Below are positions 21,531 to 33,115 of a DNA stretch of 64,000 nt, in pieces. Numbering within the stretch: the stretch's first letter is position 1; each line of letters starts with the position of its first letter. Position numbers and translations under genes: made by a program. This DNA is from Gautieria morchelliformis (Eukaryota > Basidiomycota > Agaricomycetes > Gomphales > Gomphaceae): the NCBI GenBank assembly GCA_015179125.1, contig WHVA01000494.1, positions 1 to 64,000 of the forward strand. The letters are read 5' to 3'. The notes under the pieces were generated by a model, which searched no databases, was not told the DNA's origin, and saw only the letters and a program-made list of their open reading frames with translations.

Positions 21531-23192
21531 GCTAAGTTGGAAAGCGGAGCCCAGTCTTGAGGGAAGCTAACTGATCAGGAAGCATGCAGTTCCAATGTCT
21601 ATTGAAGAATGGTTGGGATGTAAATCCAATTGTATGGCGGTGCTCCGGGCGGCAGCGATCAGGGTGCGCTCAGGCGGCGGGGTCGGAGGAGAGAGGCATG
21701 AGGCATGATCAAGGTGAAAATATTTTGTCACTGCGCTGACGGGGTAGGAAGGTAACTGTGGGATATTCGTTTCCTGGTCGAGAAAGGAGCGGCGGCCAAC
21801 GCACAAGGAAGATCTTGTGGCAGTACGTCGCAGGAGGGCCCTGCCGTTGAGGGAGTATGACAGGATCTTTCGGCTACTGCTTGAGAAGGACCCGGTGTGA
21901 ATCCATGTGGCTACTTCGGCAGTGCTTTGCAGCGGATGTGCATACAAACTTTCTCCCGGGTCGGAAGAGATGGACAATGTGGCACTGCGCCGCAGGCAGC
22001 ACCGTCTCAATCGCACGATGGGATCTAAGTTATTAAGTCAACATGCATGCATAATAGGTGATACCGTCTTATTCTTAAATTTCCTGGAGTTAAACAACAT
22101 CAGACATCTCGGGGGCTAGGACCGGACTTGATCGATGGCGAAGAATGGAGACACAACCTATGCATAACTGTCCGGGGCTGACTACTTTCCGAAGAGCTGG
22201 AGACCATAGCAGGCCTTAATCGTATCAAGAGCTTCGTGTAGAGTTGTTTGAAGCCTTGGAGAATAAAGCATTATAATCCTCAACCCCAACGATGCAGAGG
22301 ATGCTTGAACGCGTGAGCGATTATTGCATTCACAACTAACAGAGAAAAGTAGAGCGCTCGCGCGATACCCAATTAAATCGTCTGTCGTAAATAGCCTGGC
22401 ACACCGATTGCTTCTTCTCCACTTCTATTAACTCTGGCCGACCGAGAATGCCGTGGCCCCCGGCGGTTCATCCCGCCACTTGAAAGAGGTCTGTTGCATT
22501 CAGAGGAAGCTTCGTGGTTGTTATGGAGCAGTACCGTGTACGATACAAACCAAGGGTCTTTTGGTGTTTGCGAATCGGCGAACTCGATCACCGTCGGGCG
22601 TCCGTCGCCCACGCCGGTTTCTCAGGGTTTGGGTTAGTCAACTATTAGTGAGCAGGGTTCAATGCGTCAGCATTCGACGGCATGGTGTGCGTAGAGCACC
22701 TCGTCGTGTGATGTTGCTTGTTGCGCGAGCCTTGCTGCACGGTTGGCGTCTACTTTGCGGCGCAAGTCTGGCGCGAGTGCGGCATACGTCTCTTCCGGCG
22801 TCGGTGTCACCGCTAGGCAGAGGGTAAGTGATGGTTAGGTGGGACGCGAAATACTGAACCTTTCATGATGCCGTAGCCCAGACCAAGACCTGGAGATCAA
22901 GGTGAGCAAATGGTGTTTGAAGTTCGCTGCAAACTTGCATCCTCCCCCAATAAGGGCGACCTGAAGGAGAACGCGGAGTTTCCCGGGTGCAGACATAGTG
23001 GTTCACGTCAGAGTCACGTCAGTGCGCGGGGACTCAAATAAGATCTCGAATTGGGTTCTCGGGAGCGTCCGTGCGGAGACAATCTCATAGATTGTTTATG
23101 TCATACTGCTTCTCTCCGTGGTCACCGAATAAATTGCTTGGCGCAATATGTATGTAAAGTAGGGTATACAGTAATTAAGCCAACTTCAAATC
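21531..23192. other. Region without a supported gene
   Basis: The frames at 21567-22016 (minus, 149 codons) and 22453-22827 (plus, 124 codons) are Ser/Arg-rich with no recognised motif. The former may be the decayed upstream part of the ankyrin gene. The base composition is GC-rich around 22440-22820. Nothing else is supported. Confidence 0.5.
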
Positions 23193-25004
23193 TTAGTATG
23201 GCGTTGGCGTGGGAGGCGGTCGCCGCGTCGCGTCGATCCGTGGCCGTGTCCGCCGCTCCGCGTTGAACCCTAGCATCTCAACACTCCGTCGCCGCGACTG
23301 TGCCGCTATCCGTTCTAGCTCCTCTTCCCAGGCTTGCACTGACTCCGGTGGGGCCGGCAGTGGCGGTGGGACCGGCGGCGGAGGCGCAAGATGGCTATTC
23401 GACCCCAGGCGAGCTGGCGGCGACAGAGGTGACGATGGTCCGAGCTTGAGAGACCGCAAAGAGCCACCCGGTGTTTCGGCCGTCTGCCATCGACTCCGCG
23501 CCTCAATGCGCTCCAACTCGTCCTCCCACGCCCGTACATGGTCAGGGACGCTGCCGCCCTCCTCTGGAGACAAGACCGACGTCTGTGACGACGTCCCATG
23601 GCTCGCTCGCGGCCGCACGTCCCGCGCCGCACCCTGTGCTACACGACGCGACGCGCCCCGTGCCACCTCTCGCGCCGAGTCCCGCGGACCCGCGCTCGTG
23701 TGTGGTCGGCGGACGGCCTTCCCCTTCACACTCCCCTTTTCGTGTACCGAATTCGCTGTCATTGGCGTAGTTGGCAGCGTCCCATCCGTAGGGCTTGGTG
23801 GCGGCGATGGTAATCGCGATGGGTCCCGCGCTCGTGCGCGGTCGACTGCCTCCCTGTATTTTGACATGGCTAGTCGCCGCTGCGACTCGTTAGATGCGGT
23901 AATGCGGAGCTCGCGCTCCTCCAGCTCGACCGTCTCATATGTCCCGTGAGGGGTGCCGAGGGTCACCTTTATCCGTAGGAAGAATCGGAGGGTGACGAGC
24001 GCCGTGCGCATCGTCTCGCCGACCGCCCAATGACTGTAGATAATGTCAGCACTAGGGGACAAACGCCCGAGAAGGCATCATACCTTGTAGACTTTTGTGG
24101 AGGCACCTGTAGAGTCACTGTTCTTACATAAATGCCATTTTCGTCTCGCGGCACGTCAGTAGCCTCACTGGATGCGACGAGGAATGTGGAGGTCTTTGAG
24201 GACGGAGACGGGGGATTAGAATGATCGATGAGGTTTGTCGTGGACAATAGGGATACGTCATCGGAGACGGCCCTAGATCCGAACGGAGGATTGTTAAATT
24301 CGAGACGGCGCTCGACGACAAGCGCGATGGAGTGTACGCTGGTGGCAGGGTCCGAAGGCTTCAATTTCAAGGAGACCGGGACGACATCCATGGGACCCAA
24401 AGCGAACGGAGGCGTGTTGATGACATAACTGACGGAGGAGTGTTTCGATCGACCTGCATGGGACCATTTACTAGGAGCTAGAGGAAGGGTTTCGCCTGGG
24501 TCATAGCGCATGAGTGGCAAGTCGTATGTCTTGACCTGCCGATGGCCTACCCCAGTCATGGGGATATGATTGAGCACTGCCCGCAGCCGTAAGCGATCAT
24601 CAGCCGGAGAACCACAGATCGCACACACCAGCTTCGACCCGCCAAAAGATACGGTATTCCTGGAAATTGGCGGTGCTCTGGCCTGAAAGCTTAGGGGAGA
24701 GTACGAGGCGGAAGGGCCAGTCGCCATCGCCAACTTCGGCCCAGGTGTCCTGCGGGGGCTTTGTCCAAAGCAGGACGTGGTGATCGACGAGGAGGTTGGA
24801 GTGGGTGATGCCTCTGTGACCTATGCGGGCCTCATAGCAGCGGACGGCGACGAGGATGTCAGAGGCGAGGATAGGCTTGCGGTCATCGTCGAGACGAGTG
24901 CTGAGGACGCCCTCGACCTTGAGGGGAGTGAGGGCGAGGTAGCCAGCGTGGGGGAAGTAGCGGGCGCCACTGCCCTTTGTGGACGAGAGAGACAACTTGA
25001 CCAT
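23193..25004 (-). CDS. Arrestin-like domain protein (alpha-arrestin type)
   Basis: The start at 25004 gives MVKLSLSS.... The N-terminal arrestin-like beta-sandwich shows VEGVLSTRLD, LASDILVAVRCYEARIG, DWPFRLVLS and EYRIFWRVEA. The C-terminal half has YVINTPPFALGPMDVVPVSL and HSIALVVERRLEFN. Two introns fit the fold: one after RVEA (donor GTGTGC) and one after PPQKST (donor GTATGA, acceptor CTACAG). A charged helix follows, then a Pro/Arg-rich low-complexity tail with two similar WEDELERI/WEEELERI segments. Alpha-arrestins are adaptors for ubiquitin-dependent endocytosis; no clear PPxY motif was found, so this role is inferred. It is divergent from the SLC35F6-like gene across 153 bp. Confidence 0.75.
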
Positions 25005-25157
25005 CGCATGAAGGAAGCGGCGAGTCGAGCTGCCTATTTATTGGGAACCATACATTGGCGCAGAAGAATTCTTCCATTGGTTGCCGGCGCTTCTCCAGGA
25101 TTACATCATCCGCATCTGAGATCTTAGAAGCTAACCCTTTCCTCTCTCCCCCACGAC
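25005..25157. promoter_or_regulatory. 153-bp shared divergent promoter
   Basis: This is the only DNA between the start codons of the arrestin-like gene (minus) and the SLC35F6-like gene (plus). Both 5' UTRs and core promoters must fit here. A pyrimidine run (CCCTTTCCTCTCTCCCCC-like, about 25135-25152) precedes the plus-strand start, as is common in basidiomycete promoters. No TATA box is evident. Confidence 0.5.
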
Positions 25158-26840
25158 ATGCCCGGAACGTGGTCTGGCTATGTCGGTTTTCTTGTCGCTG
25201 GAATGATCTTCACGGGATCTACAAACTCTATATTTACAAAGGTCTGCACGTTGTCCTCTGCGACGACGCCACCACTTACATGCAATCCAGTTCCAGGCAA
25301 GCGTCCTGCTCCCCGTCCTAAGCGGCACTGACCAGTGTCCACCCACAGGACATGCAATGTGTAGAGAACTGTGATAGCCACCCCGTTGTGTTCGAACAGC
25401 CCGTATGGCAGACTCTTCAAATGTTCATCGGCGAAATGCTTTGTGCGTATCCTTCTCCGGCGCCTGCCCTTTCATGTTCACACGCCTCCCTTCTGCCAGG
25501 CTTTCTCCCTGTTCTGTACGCGCTCTTCGCGAGTTACCGCAGATCCCGCGTACAGTTGCCGAGCAGCGACTCGGATGATCCTGTCTTCATCCGTTCCGAT
25601 CTCGCAGATGCCAAACAGCGCGACCTCCATGGCTGGCGGATCCTCCTTCTCTGGATTCCCGCAGCATGTGATCTCACCGGCACCACGGTCAGCTGTTGCG
25701 GCCCTCCGAGTCTAGCCCTTGCTCTAACTGATGCTCGACATTGCAGCTCATGAATGTTGGCCTTCTATACACTCCCGTCAGCATCTATCAGATGACTCGT
25801 GGGGCGCTTGTCCTCTTTGTGGGCATGCTATCCGTCATATTCCTCCGCAGACGGTTGTGGTTATACCAGTCTGTCCTGTCCCCCCAGTTTGCCTTCTCTA
25901 CTCTGATCCACGCTCAGATGGGCTGCGCTTGTCACCGTCGTAGCTGGTGTGTCTGTAGTTGGCCTCAGCGGCTCCATGATCAAGGAGGCCGGTCCACGCG
26001 AGCTCACCGGAGAAGAGACGCTTCTCACTGAAACCCCCGCGCCTGAGGCCACCAGTGTTCTTGTCGGCGTCTTTTTCATTATTTTTGCTCAGATATTGTG
26101 CGTGCTGCCATGTCGTATGCACTCACTGTCTTTCTGAGCTACGGCGTAGCACCGCGATTCAGTTCGTCGTCGAAGAGAAGATCATGGCACAGTACAGCGT
26201 TGCACCGTTGGTGGCCGTTGGTTACGAGGGGTTCTTTGGGTTCATCTCGATTATCATCTTCATGCCATTCCTGGGGCGATTCGCTGACCGCTCGCCATTC
26301 TTTGACCTTCCCCGGGGCTGGCACCAAATTACCAATACGCCCACGGTTCTCTGGTCGAGCATTGCCGTGGCTATCTCGATTTCGCTGTTCAATGGGTTTG
26401 GGCTGAGTGTTACCCGGCATCTTAGCGCCACGGCGCGGTCTGTGATCGACACGTGTCGGACGCTCGCCATTTGGATTATTTCCCTAGGACTTGGGTGGGA
26501 GCGTCTGCTGTTCCCGATCTCGCTACTGCAGATGATCGGATTTGGTCTTCTGGTCTACGGTACCGTGAGTTGTCTCTTGGCATGTTCAATTTTGTAATCG
26601 GGAGTAACTGCGGATGAGCAGTTCCTTTTCAATAACCTGGTGAACCCGCCCGCGTGCGTACGCCCACCCGCCGTCCCGTCTGCGACTGCATTGCAGGAAG
26701 ACGTGGCGGCGGAAGAACGGGCGCTGTTGAGGGAGGAGGTGCTTGAGGAGACTGCAGCACTTCCCGCAGACTTGGGCACGTCGGGATACGATGTCGTGCC
26801 GGAACGGGCACACACGGTCCCTGCGGGAGAAACACGGTAG
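25158..26840 (+). CDS. SLC35F6-like membrane transporter (drug/metabolite transporter superfamily)
   Basis: A multi-pass transporter of the DMT superfamily. The best resemblance is to SLC35F6 (C2orf18), a lysosome/mitochondrion-associated protein of uncertain substrate. The start at 25158 gives MPGTWSGYVGFLVAGMIFTGS. Family blocks in order are: MQCVENC and FEQPVWQTLQMFIGEMLC; LYTPVSIYQMTRGALVLFVG; VVAGVSVVGLSGS; GVFFIIFAQIL; AIQFVVEEKIM; VAVGYEGFFGF; SLFNGFGLSVTRHLSATARS; and LRTLAIW-type TLAIWIISLGLGWE. About ten membrane segments are expected. At least six introns are present. The last exon after YGT (acceptor GCAG at about 26620) adds FLFNNLVNPPA and an acidic tail ending at 26840. Confidence 0.85.
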
Positions 26841-27851
26841 GGGACGTACGTACTACGCAAGGTTACTCGTCGATACAGAGACAACACGCGTTTACTTTAT
26901 ATATTTGTCATGCGCAAGAAGGCGGAGTGGAAGGTGCCTGGGTCTAATGATGTGGAAGCCTGGCAGAGGCTAGAGAAGGCAGTAAAGTTGACACGCACCA
27001 TATCCAGGCTGAGACTAATTATACATGAGTTGGGCTTCCCATCCGAAGCCCCATATGCAGCAGTCTAATGATATGCGAGCTTAGGGTTGAATAGGAGAAG
27101 CCAATAGAGTTGGCACGCACCGTATATGGTACTAGTCAATGGAATCACGTGATGTGCTGCCAACCATACGAAGCCAATGTGTTCTCATGGCGATATTATA
27201 TAGTATGCTGGATCATGTCGGAGGCGGTGCACCATCGGGCTGCCAGCAGTGAGTGCCCAGCTTGCCCAGACTGACTGGGACTAATATCCGATGCACCCGG
27301 GTGTCACATTACACTGATTCCAGCTGTCTCAGCGACCCCGAGGATCTATGGGAGCAGTATACGCACCCACTCTAAAGTGACCATCTTTGATGTCCATGTC
27401 TCGAGGGGCCCTTGATATTCCTCATGCCGTTCAAGAACATTGAACCCCACAAGCCTTAATTAATGTCTGCTTCCCTATCACAAGGTCACCTCACCTCGTC
27501 TGAGGAGGCAGCGGCTACCATACCCTGATGGTGCTTCGCGAGTTACAAATGGCAGGACACGGGCAACATTTACTTTGTGTGTGTATGTACATTTTATCAT
27601 CTTTCTGGTTATGAACAGACGTTCAACGTGGACAATCAATGGACACCTTCAGGATGAAAGCCCCCTCATGGTGTAAACCAATAATCTGTCTTCCTTCCCT
27701 GCATCACTTCAAAATATATGATGTAGGGCCAGGGTGCCACAAGTACCCTTGCTCGAAAAGAAAGGAGATATCTATACACGGAGAAACTCGGCAAAAGGTG
27801 TCATGTCGGCTTACTCCCCGGTGCCAAGCAATCATTGTTCAAAAATGAGAA
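26841..27851. other. Intergenic region, no gene seen
   Basis: About 1 kb between SLC35F6-like and the tRNA. Two loosely similar segments containing TTGACACGCACC and TTGGCACGCACC (about 26990 and 27113) form a short direct repeat. There is no other supported feature. Confidence 0.5.
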
Positions 27852-27952
27852 TGCTCCCTGCAAGGCTCGAACTTGCGACCTTAGGATATATCTGCTGACT
27901 CAGCAGTCATATGACTATGAGACCTACGCACTACCAACTGTGCCAAGGAAGC
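27852..27952 (-). tRNA. trnM: tRNA-Met (elongator, anticodon CAT) with intron
   Basis: The minus strand folds into a full cloverleaf. The acceptor GCTTCCT pairs with AGGGAGC, with discriminator A. The D arm is GCAC-AGTTGGTA-GTGC. The anticodon loop is CTCATA|A. The T arm is GCAAG-TTCGAGC-CTTGC. An intron of about 28 nt follows the base 3' of the CAT anticodon, the standard position, leaving a 73-nt mature tRNA. GCTTCC...GGAGCA with anticodon CAT matches eukaryotic elongator tRNA-Met rather than the initiator (no AGC..GCT initiator ends). CCA is not encoded. Confidence 0.92.
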
Positions 27953-28287
27953 CTTTCAACGCTACCTTCAATTATTATAAAAGATCAATATTCAGTATTC
28001 AACCCAAAATTTCCATCGCAGGCACTAATCCCGGGAAGTTTAGAGGTCCATTGAGCCTGAGGGAACGCAAGAATTAATGTATCGTGTACTCTATGTACAC
28101 GTAGGATCGGACTCGACGATGAAAATTTGTTCACGACTGTGAGACCAAGCCGGATATGTTGTTATGCCATATCACCCATATTGGTGCCCCTCCATGTTCC
28201 CTCGGTTTCATAGATGTAGTTGCCTCAGGACTCACTTCCCCTGCTGATTCCTGTACATTACGTTACGTACAGGCACATACACGGCCA

Positions 28288-29526
28288 TTATCGTGAGACC
28301 AATGTTCTACCACTGAATGAAGAGATACCATCAAAACTCTAGCAGGGAATGAAAGCGCACTTCCACGAACCTAATGGTCTTTTTCTCTGTAGTTGCTACT
28401 TCTGTCTTGGCACGATTGAGAACTTTCTGGAACTCGCTAACACGGTGTCTCATGCGTGAATGCATGTATGCTTTGGAACATTTGATGTGATAATGGAGGT
28501 AGTCACGGAATAGCTGGATATGCGAGATGGTCGACGCGGCAATGTCGAGATTCTGAAAGTGACGGGGGAACAGCACTATTAATGTGTGATTAGACATCTA
28601 CACCTCAAATAACAAATAAGAGGTAGCGCACCAAATGTCACATAACCAATGTCGTCACCATGTGCCAGGCCTTTCACGTCACGGATCTCGAGAGGGGGGT
28701 CTCGGCTAGAGTAAAGCACCTGCGGGGCGTTTTGAATAGTTGGAAGCCTCCTAGCATCAACGAATTCCTTGTGAATGGTTCAGCCCCGCGTACCATCATG
28801 ATAGGAAACAAGCTAAACCTGAAGAAACACTTTGCCGAAAATGCGGTCTGTTTCTTCTTTGAACACCGTTGAGAAGACAACAGTCACGCGATCGTGAGCT
28901 GCTTGGACATATATGGCTTCCTCGTCACGATAATGTATCGCCATCAGATCGCCTTGTCCTTCAGTTTGTGACTCGAGTGATTTCTGAGCCTGGAAAGCAC
29001 GTTCGAAAGGAGCAGCCAGCGCATTCCTCTTTAGCAAGGATATTGACTTGATGAGCGCATCACGGGCCTCTACGAAATCTGCACTGAGCGAAGCGTTCTC
29101 TTCAACGTCACAACAACGCACCGCCTTCGGGTGGGACATGCTCGAGGTCGATTTGGAGAGTCACATTATATTGAGGTTCGACCTGAGGGGCAACATATTG
29201 CCCGTACTCCCGGCTAATAATATCATTTGCCCCATACTGGACAAGTTCGTTCCAACAGCGTATGCTCATGGAGAGAAGCAGCTGTGTCTTGCGTTCCGGC
29301 GTTGACAAGTGGAAGCGAACACCATCAAAGTCTACAAAGTGAACGTCGAGAGAGGAGGGTCTGCGATGCTTTAGACTAATATGGACCAGCAATCAAATGG
29401 TGCCAGCTTACTTGTTGAACTTCTCAGCAAGGGTTGTTTGTATAATAACATTGTGGGACTACGCATCACATATGAGTGCAGATTCAAAATGTAACGACAA
29501 TCAAGCCATACCTCTAACAAAATCAT
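28288..29526 (-). CDS. ARPC2: Arp2/3 complex subunit 2 (ARPC2/p34-Arc)
   Basis: One of the two core scaffolding subunits of the Arp2/3 actin-nucleation complex, contacting the mother filament. The start at 29526 gives MILLE, then [15 protein letters not shown]. Diagnostic blocks follow: [114 protein letters not shown], and [20 protein letters not shown]. The last intron (about 28301-28349) joins KKTI to SGRTLVSR, giving the usual ARPC2 C-terminus and a stop at 28288. The total of about 310 residues is normal for the family. Six introns or so are present, all GT-AG. Confidence 0.93.
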
Positions 29527-29856
29527 GGTGTCGAATGTCGGCAAGGGTAATTACGTAATTGCCCTTATGACTCGCTGCGTGACATAAAAGTTTGGCCATG
29601 CTCTCAGGCTTGGAATAAATAACGACTATGATCGAGGAGGAGTGCCACCCGATATCTTCTAAGGAGAATATAAGAATGATGATAGTACAGATCACGCTTC
29701 GGGTGACACAATTTCACCACCCAAAACATCAGCCTCAATTGGCAAAGATGTATCGGTAAGGCATACAAACGAAAGAAAAACAAGAAAGAGCTGTAAAGAG
29801 GCATGTCCAGTGCGACTTCCATAGAAGATTTGCACAAGTCATCAGATATGGGTAGA
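29527..29856. other. Intergenic region between ARPC2 and SKT5
   Basis: 330 bp between two genes on the same strand. It must hold the SKT5 3' UTR and the ARPC2 promoter. Short ORFs here are not supported. Confidence 0.5.
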
Positions 29857-32215
29857 CTAGGTGATGATGCACTCGTCTCTGGTCTGCGCACGCGTGGGCC
29901 GTCCCTGATTGGACTTCTTGTTTCCAAGACGCTTGAGCTCAGTCAAGCGGTTCATGGCTCGTTTATTTCCTTGAGCTAAAAGACAATGTTATTCAGATAA
30001 GTGGTTACCTAGGTAGTCAACTCACCTGCGGCCCGCATGTACCACCGCTTAGATAGCTCCATGTCTTGCTTAACGCCAATCCCAACCTCCGCATAGTACC
30101 CCACCGCATACTCGGCCTTAGACAATCCCTTGTTCGCGGCACGCCGCGCCCAAAGATATGCCTCAGAATCGCTCTGTTTCAGCACCCCCTCGCTGCCTGT
30201 GAGATACCATCCGCTAAGTGCCAGTTCCGCCTCAGGATCACCCTTCTCAGCAGCCTTGGTATACCACGCGATGGAACGGCGTGGATCCACAGGGCATGCT
30301 ACAGATCCGTACTCAAAGCATTGTCCGAGCTTAAACTGGCTCTGCGTGTATCCAAGCTGCGCAGCACGCGTGAATAGGTCTTTAGCATACGCATCGTCGT
30401 GTGCCACCACTACGTTGTCACGCATCTCATGCAGCAGTCCCAACTCATGCAGTGCGTGTGGATTCTCTTCATCTGCCTGCTCCGCTGCACGCCGGAGCCA
30501 CCCAATCGCCTCCCGCGGGTTCTTCTGTTGTCCCAGCGCACCTGTTAGAAGAATCATGCCAAGTTTGTACATGGCTGCTGTGTCACCTAGACTTGCCGCC
30601 TTCCGGTAGAACGCGAACGCTCGGGGGGGCTCACGCCGGGTCCCTGCACCAATCTCGTTGCAAACGGCGACGCGGTATGAGGCTGCTGGGTGATTCTGCT
30701 TTGCAGCTTGTAAGTAGAGGTGATACGCTCGTTCATGATCAACCTGCAGTCCGAGCATCCCCGTGCCGTGACAGTTGGCTAGGAAGAATTGGGCGTCCGC
30801 ATATGCGTCACCCTGAGTGGCTAACCGCCGGGTAACCTTGAGGCACTCCGCGATGAGTGTGTCGCGATACTTTCTCACAGACCGCTGATCAGGCGAGTTC
30901 GCACCAATCTTCTTGGCGGCTTCGATGAGGTACTTTGCATATGCAAAGTGTGCTTCAGGATCCGGGTCACCTTTAATACGATGGCGGTAGTCATCAACAT
31001 ACGCTTTTGTGTACGGTGGAGCACTAAGGTCGACAGCTTTTGTCTTCTTTCTAGAGCTGAAATCAACTGAAGCGGTTGTGCCAGAACGAGTAAGGGTGGG
31101 ACGAGGGGCGGGATCACTCGAAGCTGAGTGGGAGGTCTGCAATGTAGACGCGCTGGATGTCCCGCGCAGGAGCGACGAAGGCGAGGATTGCAGAGAGGGA
31201 TCCAAGCCTCCCGCAGCGCCATATGGTCCAGGATGTTGGATGTATGTGCCTGACGTACTGGAGGGTATGGAAGATTGCGTCGGAGCAAGCGACACCTGGC
31301 TTCCTGGCGGTGGACCAATACCAAGCACATCAGACGCTGCCGTGTAGTAATGATTATTGTAGTCCACAGGTAAAGGAGAAGTGAAATGCCGATAGGGCTC
31401 CGGTCCCCGGTGTGGAAGATGAACTTGACCGGGATGGTATCCGTTGGTGGGATAATGGGCTTGAGCAGGACCTCCACCATCATATGACCGTATACTAGTC
31501 ATATCTGACTCGGAAGAAGTATATGGCAATGCACTCTCTGCATTATCTGACTGTGCAGAGTGTGCAGAGTGTGCAGAATAGACGGATGCTGTATCCCTGG
31601 GGTGTGCACCAGGCGGGTCTTGTGCGCGGGGTGACATGTATGCGGGGAGGGTGCCTGCATGTCTGGGTTGGTAGTGCTGGCTGTGAGATGGAGGTATGGA
31701 ATGGGTTGACATGGAGGTTCCACTCCGTTGAACAGGATCGTGTGCACCAGTATAAGCCGCGGCGGGGGCGCCATATGGTGCGGGACCACCTATGTGCATG
31801 CTTTGAAGATGCACGGCAGGATCGTAAGGTGGAGGGACCTGAGGAATGACTTGCTCATGGAGAGGTCGGGGGTTTGATGGGAGAGCGGGAGTGGAACGAT
31901 TCTGCAACCGCATGAGAGGATTTGCTATTGGGACACACACATCAGGAGGAATAAATTTAATGGTAATGTTCATAACTCACGTCCTCGACTAGGATCCAAC
32001 TGTGGATCCCAAGCGCTCGGACCGTCCTCTGGTTCCCACTGGCTATGCTCATCGGCTATGGAGTCTAAGCCTGGTGCCCAAGGTTCATGACCTTCACCAG
32101 GGGATACAGACGAAGCCTGAACATCATGCATGTGGGGTTCAGAGTCGAGTGAGCTTCTACGTTGCGGTGGAGAAATAGTTGAAGGGGAGTAGGTTACTGG
32201 GGATGACCGAGACAT
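29857..32215 (-). CDS. SKT5: Chitin synthase activator SKT5/CHS4 (Sel1 repeats, CaaX-like end)
   Basis: Activates and localises chitin synthase at the cell surface. The start at 32215 gives MSRSSPVTYSP. A long disordered Pro/Ser/His-rich region covers about residues 1-370. At least seven Sel1-like repeats follow, beginning at PEAHFAYAKYLIEAAKKIGA, e.g. AYHLYLQAAKQNHPAASYRV, AFAFYRKAASLGDTAAMYKL, AIGWLRRAAEQ and SIAWYTKAAEKGDPEAELAL. One intron near 31975 (donor GTGAGT) separates the first exon. A last intron after YMRAAG (about 29980-30025) leads to a basic tail ending DECIIT and a stop at 29857. CIIT fits a prenylation (CaaX) box, as in yeast Chs4, but with Thr last the type of lipid is uncertain. 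Confidence 0.88.
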
Positions 32216-33115
32216 GCGCGATAAGAAAGAAATTGGAAGTGACAAGACAAGCGGTATATGGGAACTCAACGCTTGACTGGGTATTTTGGTATGTACGCTA
32301 AACAGAGACTGTTGGATGAACGAGAGAGCTGGAGAAAGCTGAGGTTAATTGCACGTGGGGACCATTGCGGAGTACGAAAGTAGTGCCCTTGCAACCACTG
32401 TCTCTTCTTCTCTTTAAGCTTTCCGGTTACAGTAGTGATAACAGGACAGTCAACTCCAGCTACGTATATATCGCCTAAGGTATCTCGGGGCACAAGTACT
32501 AATTTCATATCCACGAGTTACCATAGAGCACCATGCAATGTTGAGTTCGGGTACTCACGCCGCGCCCTGCCAGCACGTCTAAGTCCCTGAGGCCTGTCGA
32601 CTGTCAACACATGTTGCCAAACAAGCCCAGCCTCAGAGCCAAATTTACCGCTTGCTAAGTCCTTGGTCCATGCATGAATTTGGGTACCTAATGCCACCAT
32701 GAGGCATTGCCGATATACTTACATACTAGTAGAGAAGCCGCATAAGAACAACTCTCAACCAATTGATTATGCTACTGTCAATATCCTATTGACGAGAGAC
32801 TTGAGACTTAGTATCGATTTCGGTTATGTGGATACACCTAGTGCTATGGCTTGGCTGAGGCCAGTAATTCGTAGTACAGTAGTATATAGTATTAATTGCG
32901 TCCTGAAGCTGGCAGCTGTGCTTCGTTCAGATGCGTGCTACCATACTTGAGTACTGAGTACTAGTACGCAACCAAAAGCTTTTAACTCTGCATTTACGAG
33001 ATGTACCAAGTGCTCTGTAAGCTGCTAGCATTTGGAGTCGTTATCACGTGACCGGGTGTACTCTCTTGTACTTATCTTCTTTGCAGGCTATCGCACTGCT
33101 TTACAGAAGACTGTC
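32216..33115. promoter_or_regulatory. 900-bp divergent intergenic region SKT5/JHD1
   Basis: The longest divergent spacer in the gene block. It holds both promoters. An ATG at 33032 is in frame with the JHD1 start and would add 28 residues, but the stretch between contains CTTTGCAGG, an acceptor-like site, suggesting a 5' UTR intron. No other feature is supported. Confidence 0.45.

Noticed and set aside
22453-22827. Arg-rich plus-strand frame, with a telomere-like TTTGGGTTAG near 22628
   Set aside because: A single TTAGG-like unit is not a telomeric repeat. The frame is GC-rich and has no recognisable domain.
32216-32269. Earlier SKT5 start at 32269
   Set aside because: That position is TTG, not ATG. 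The ATG at 32215 is in frame and in a better context.
33032-33115. Earlier JHD1 start at 33032
   Set aside because: The extra residues are hydrophobic and contain an acceptor-like CTTTGCAGG, more consistent with 5' UTR or intron. The basic [10 protein letters not shown] start is typical for a nuclear protein.
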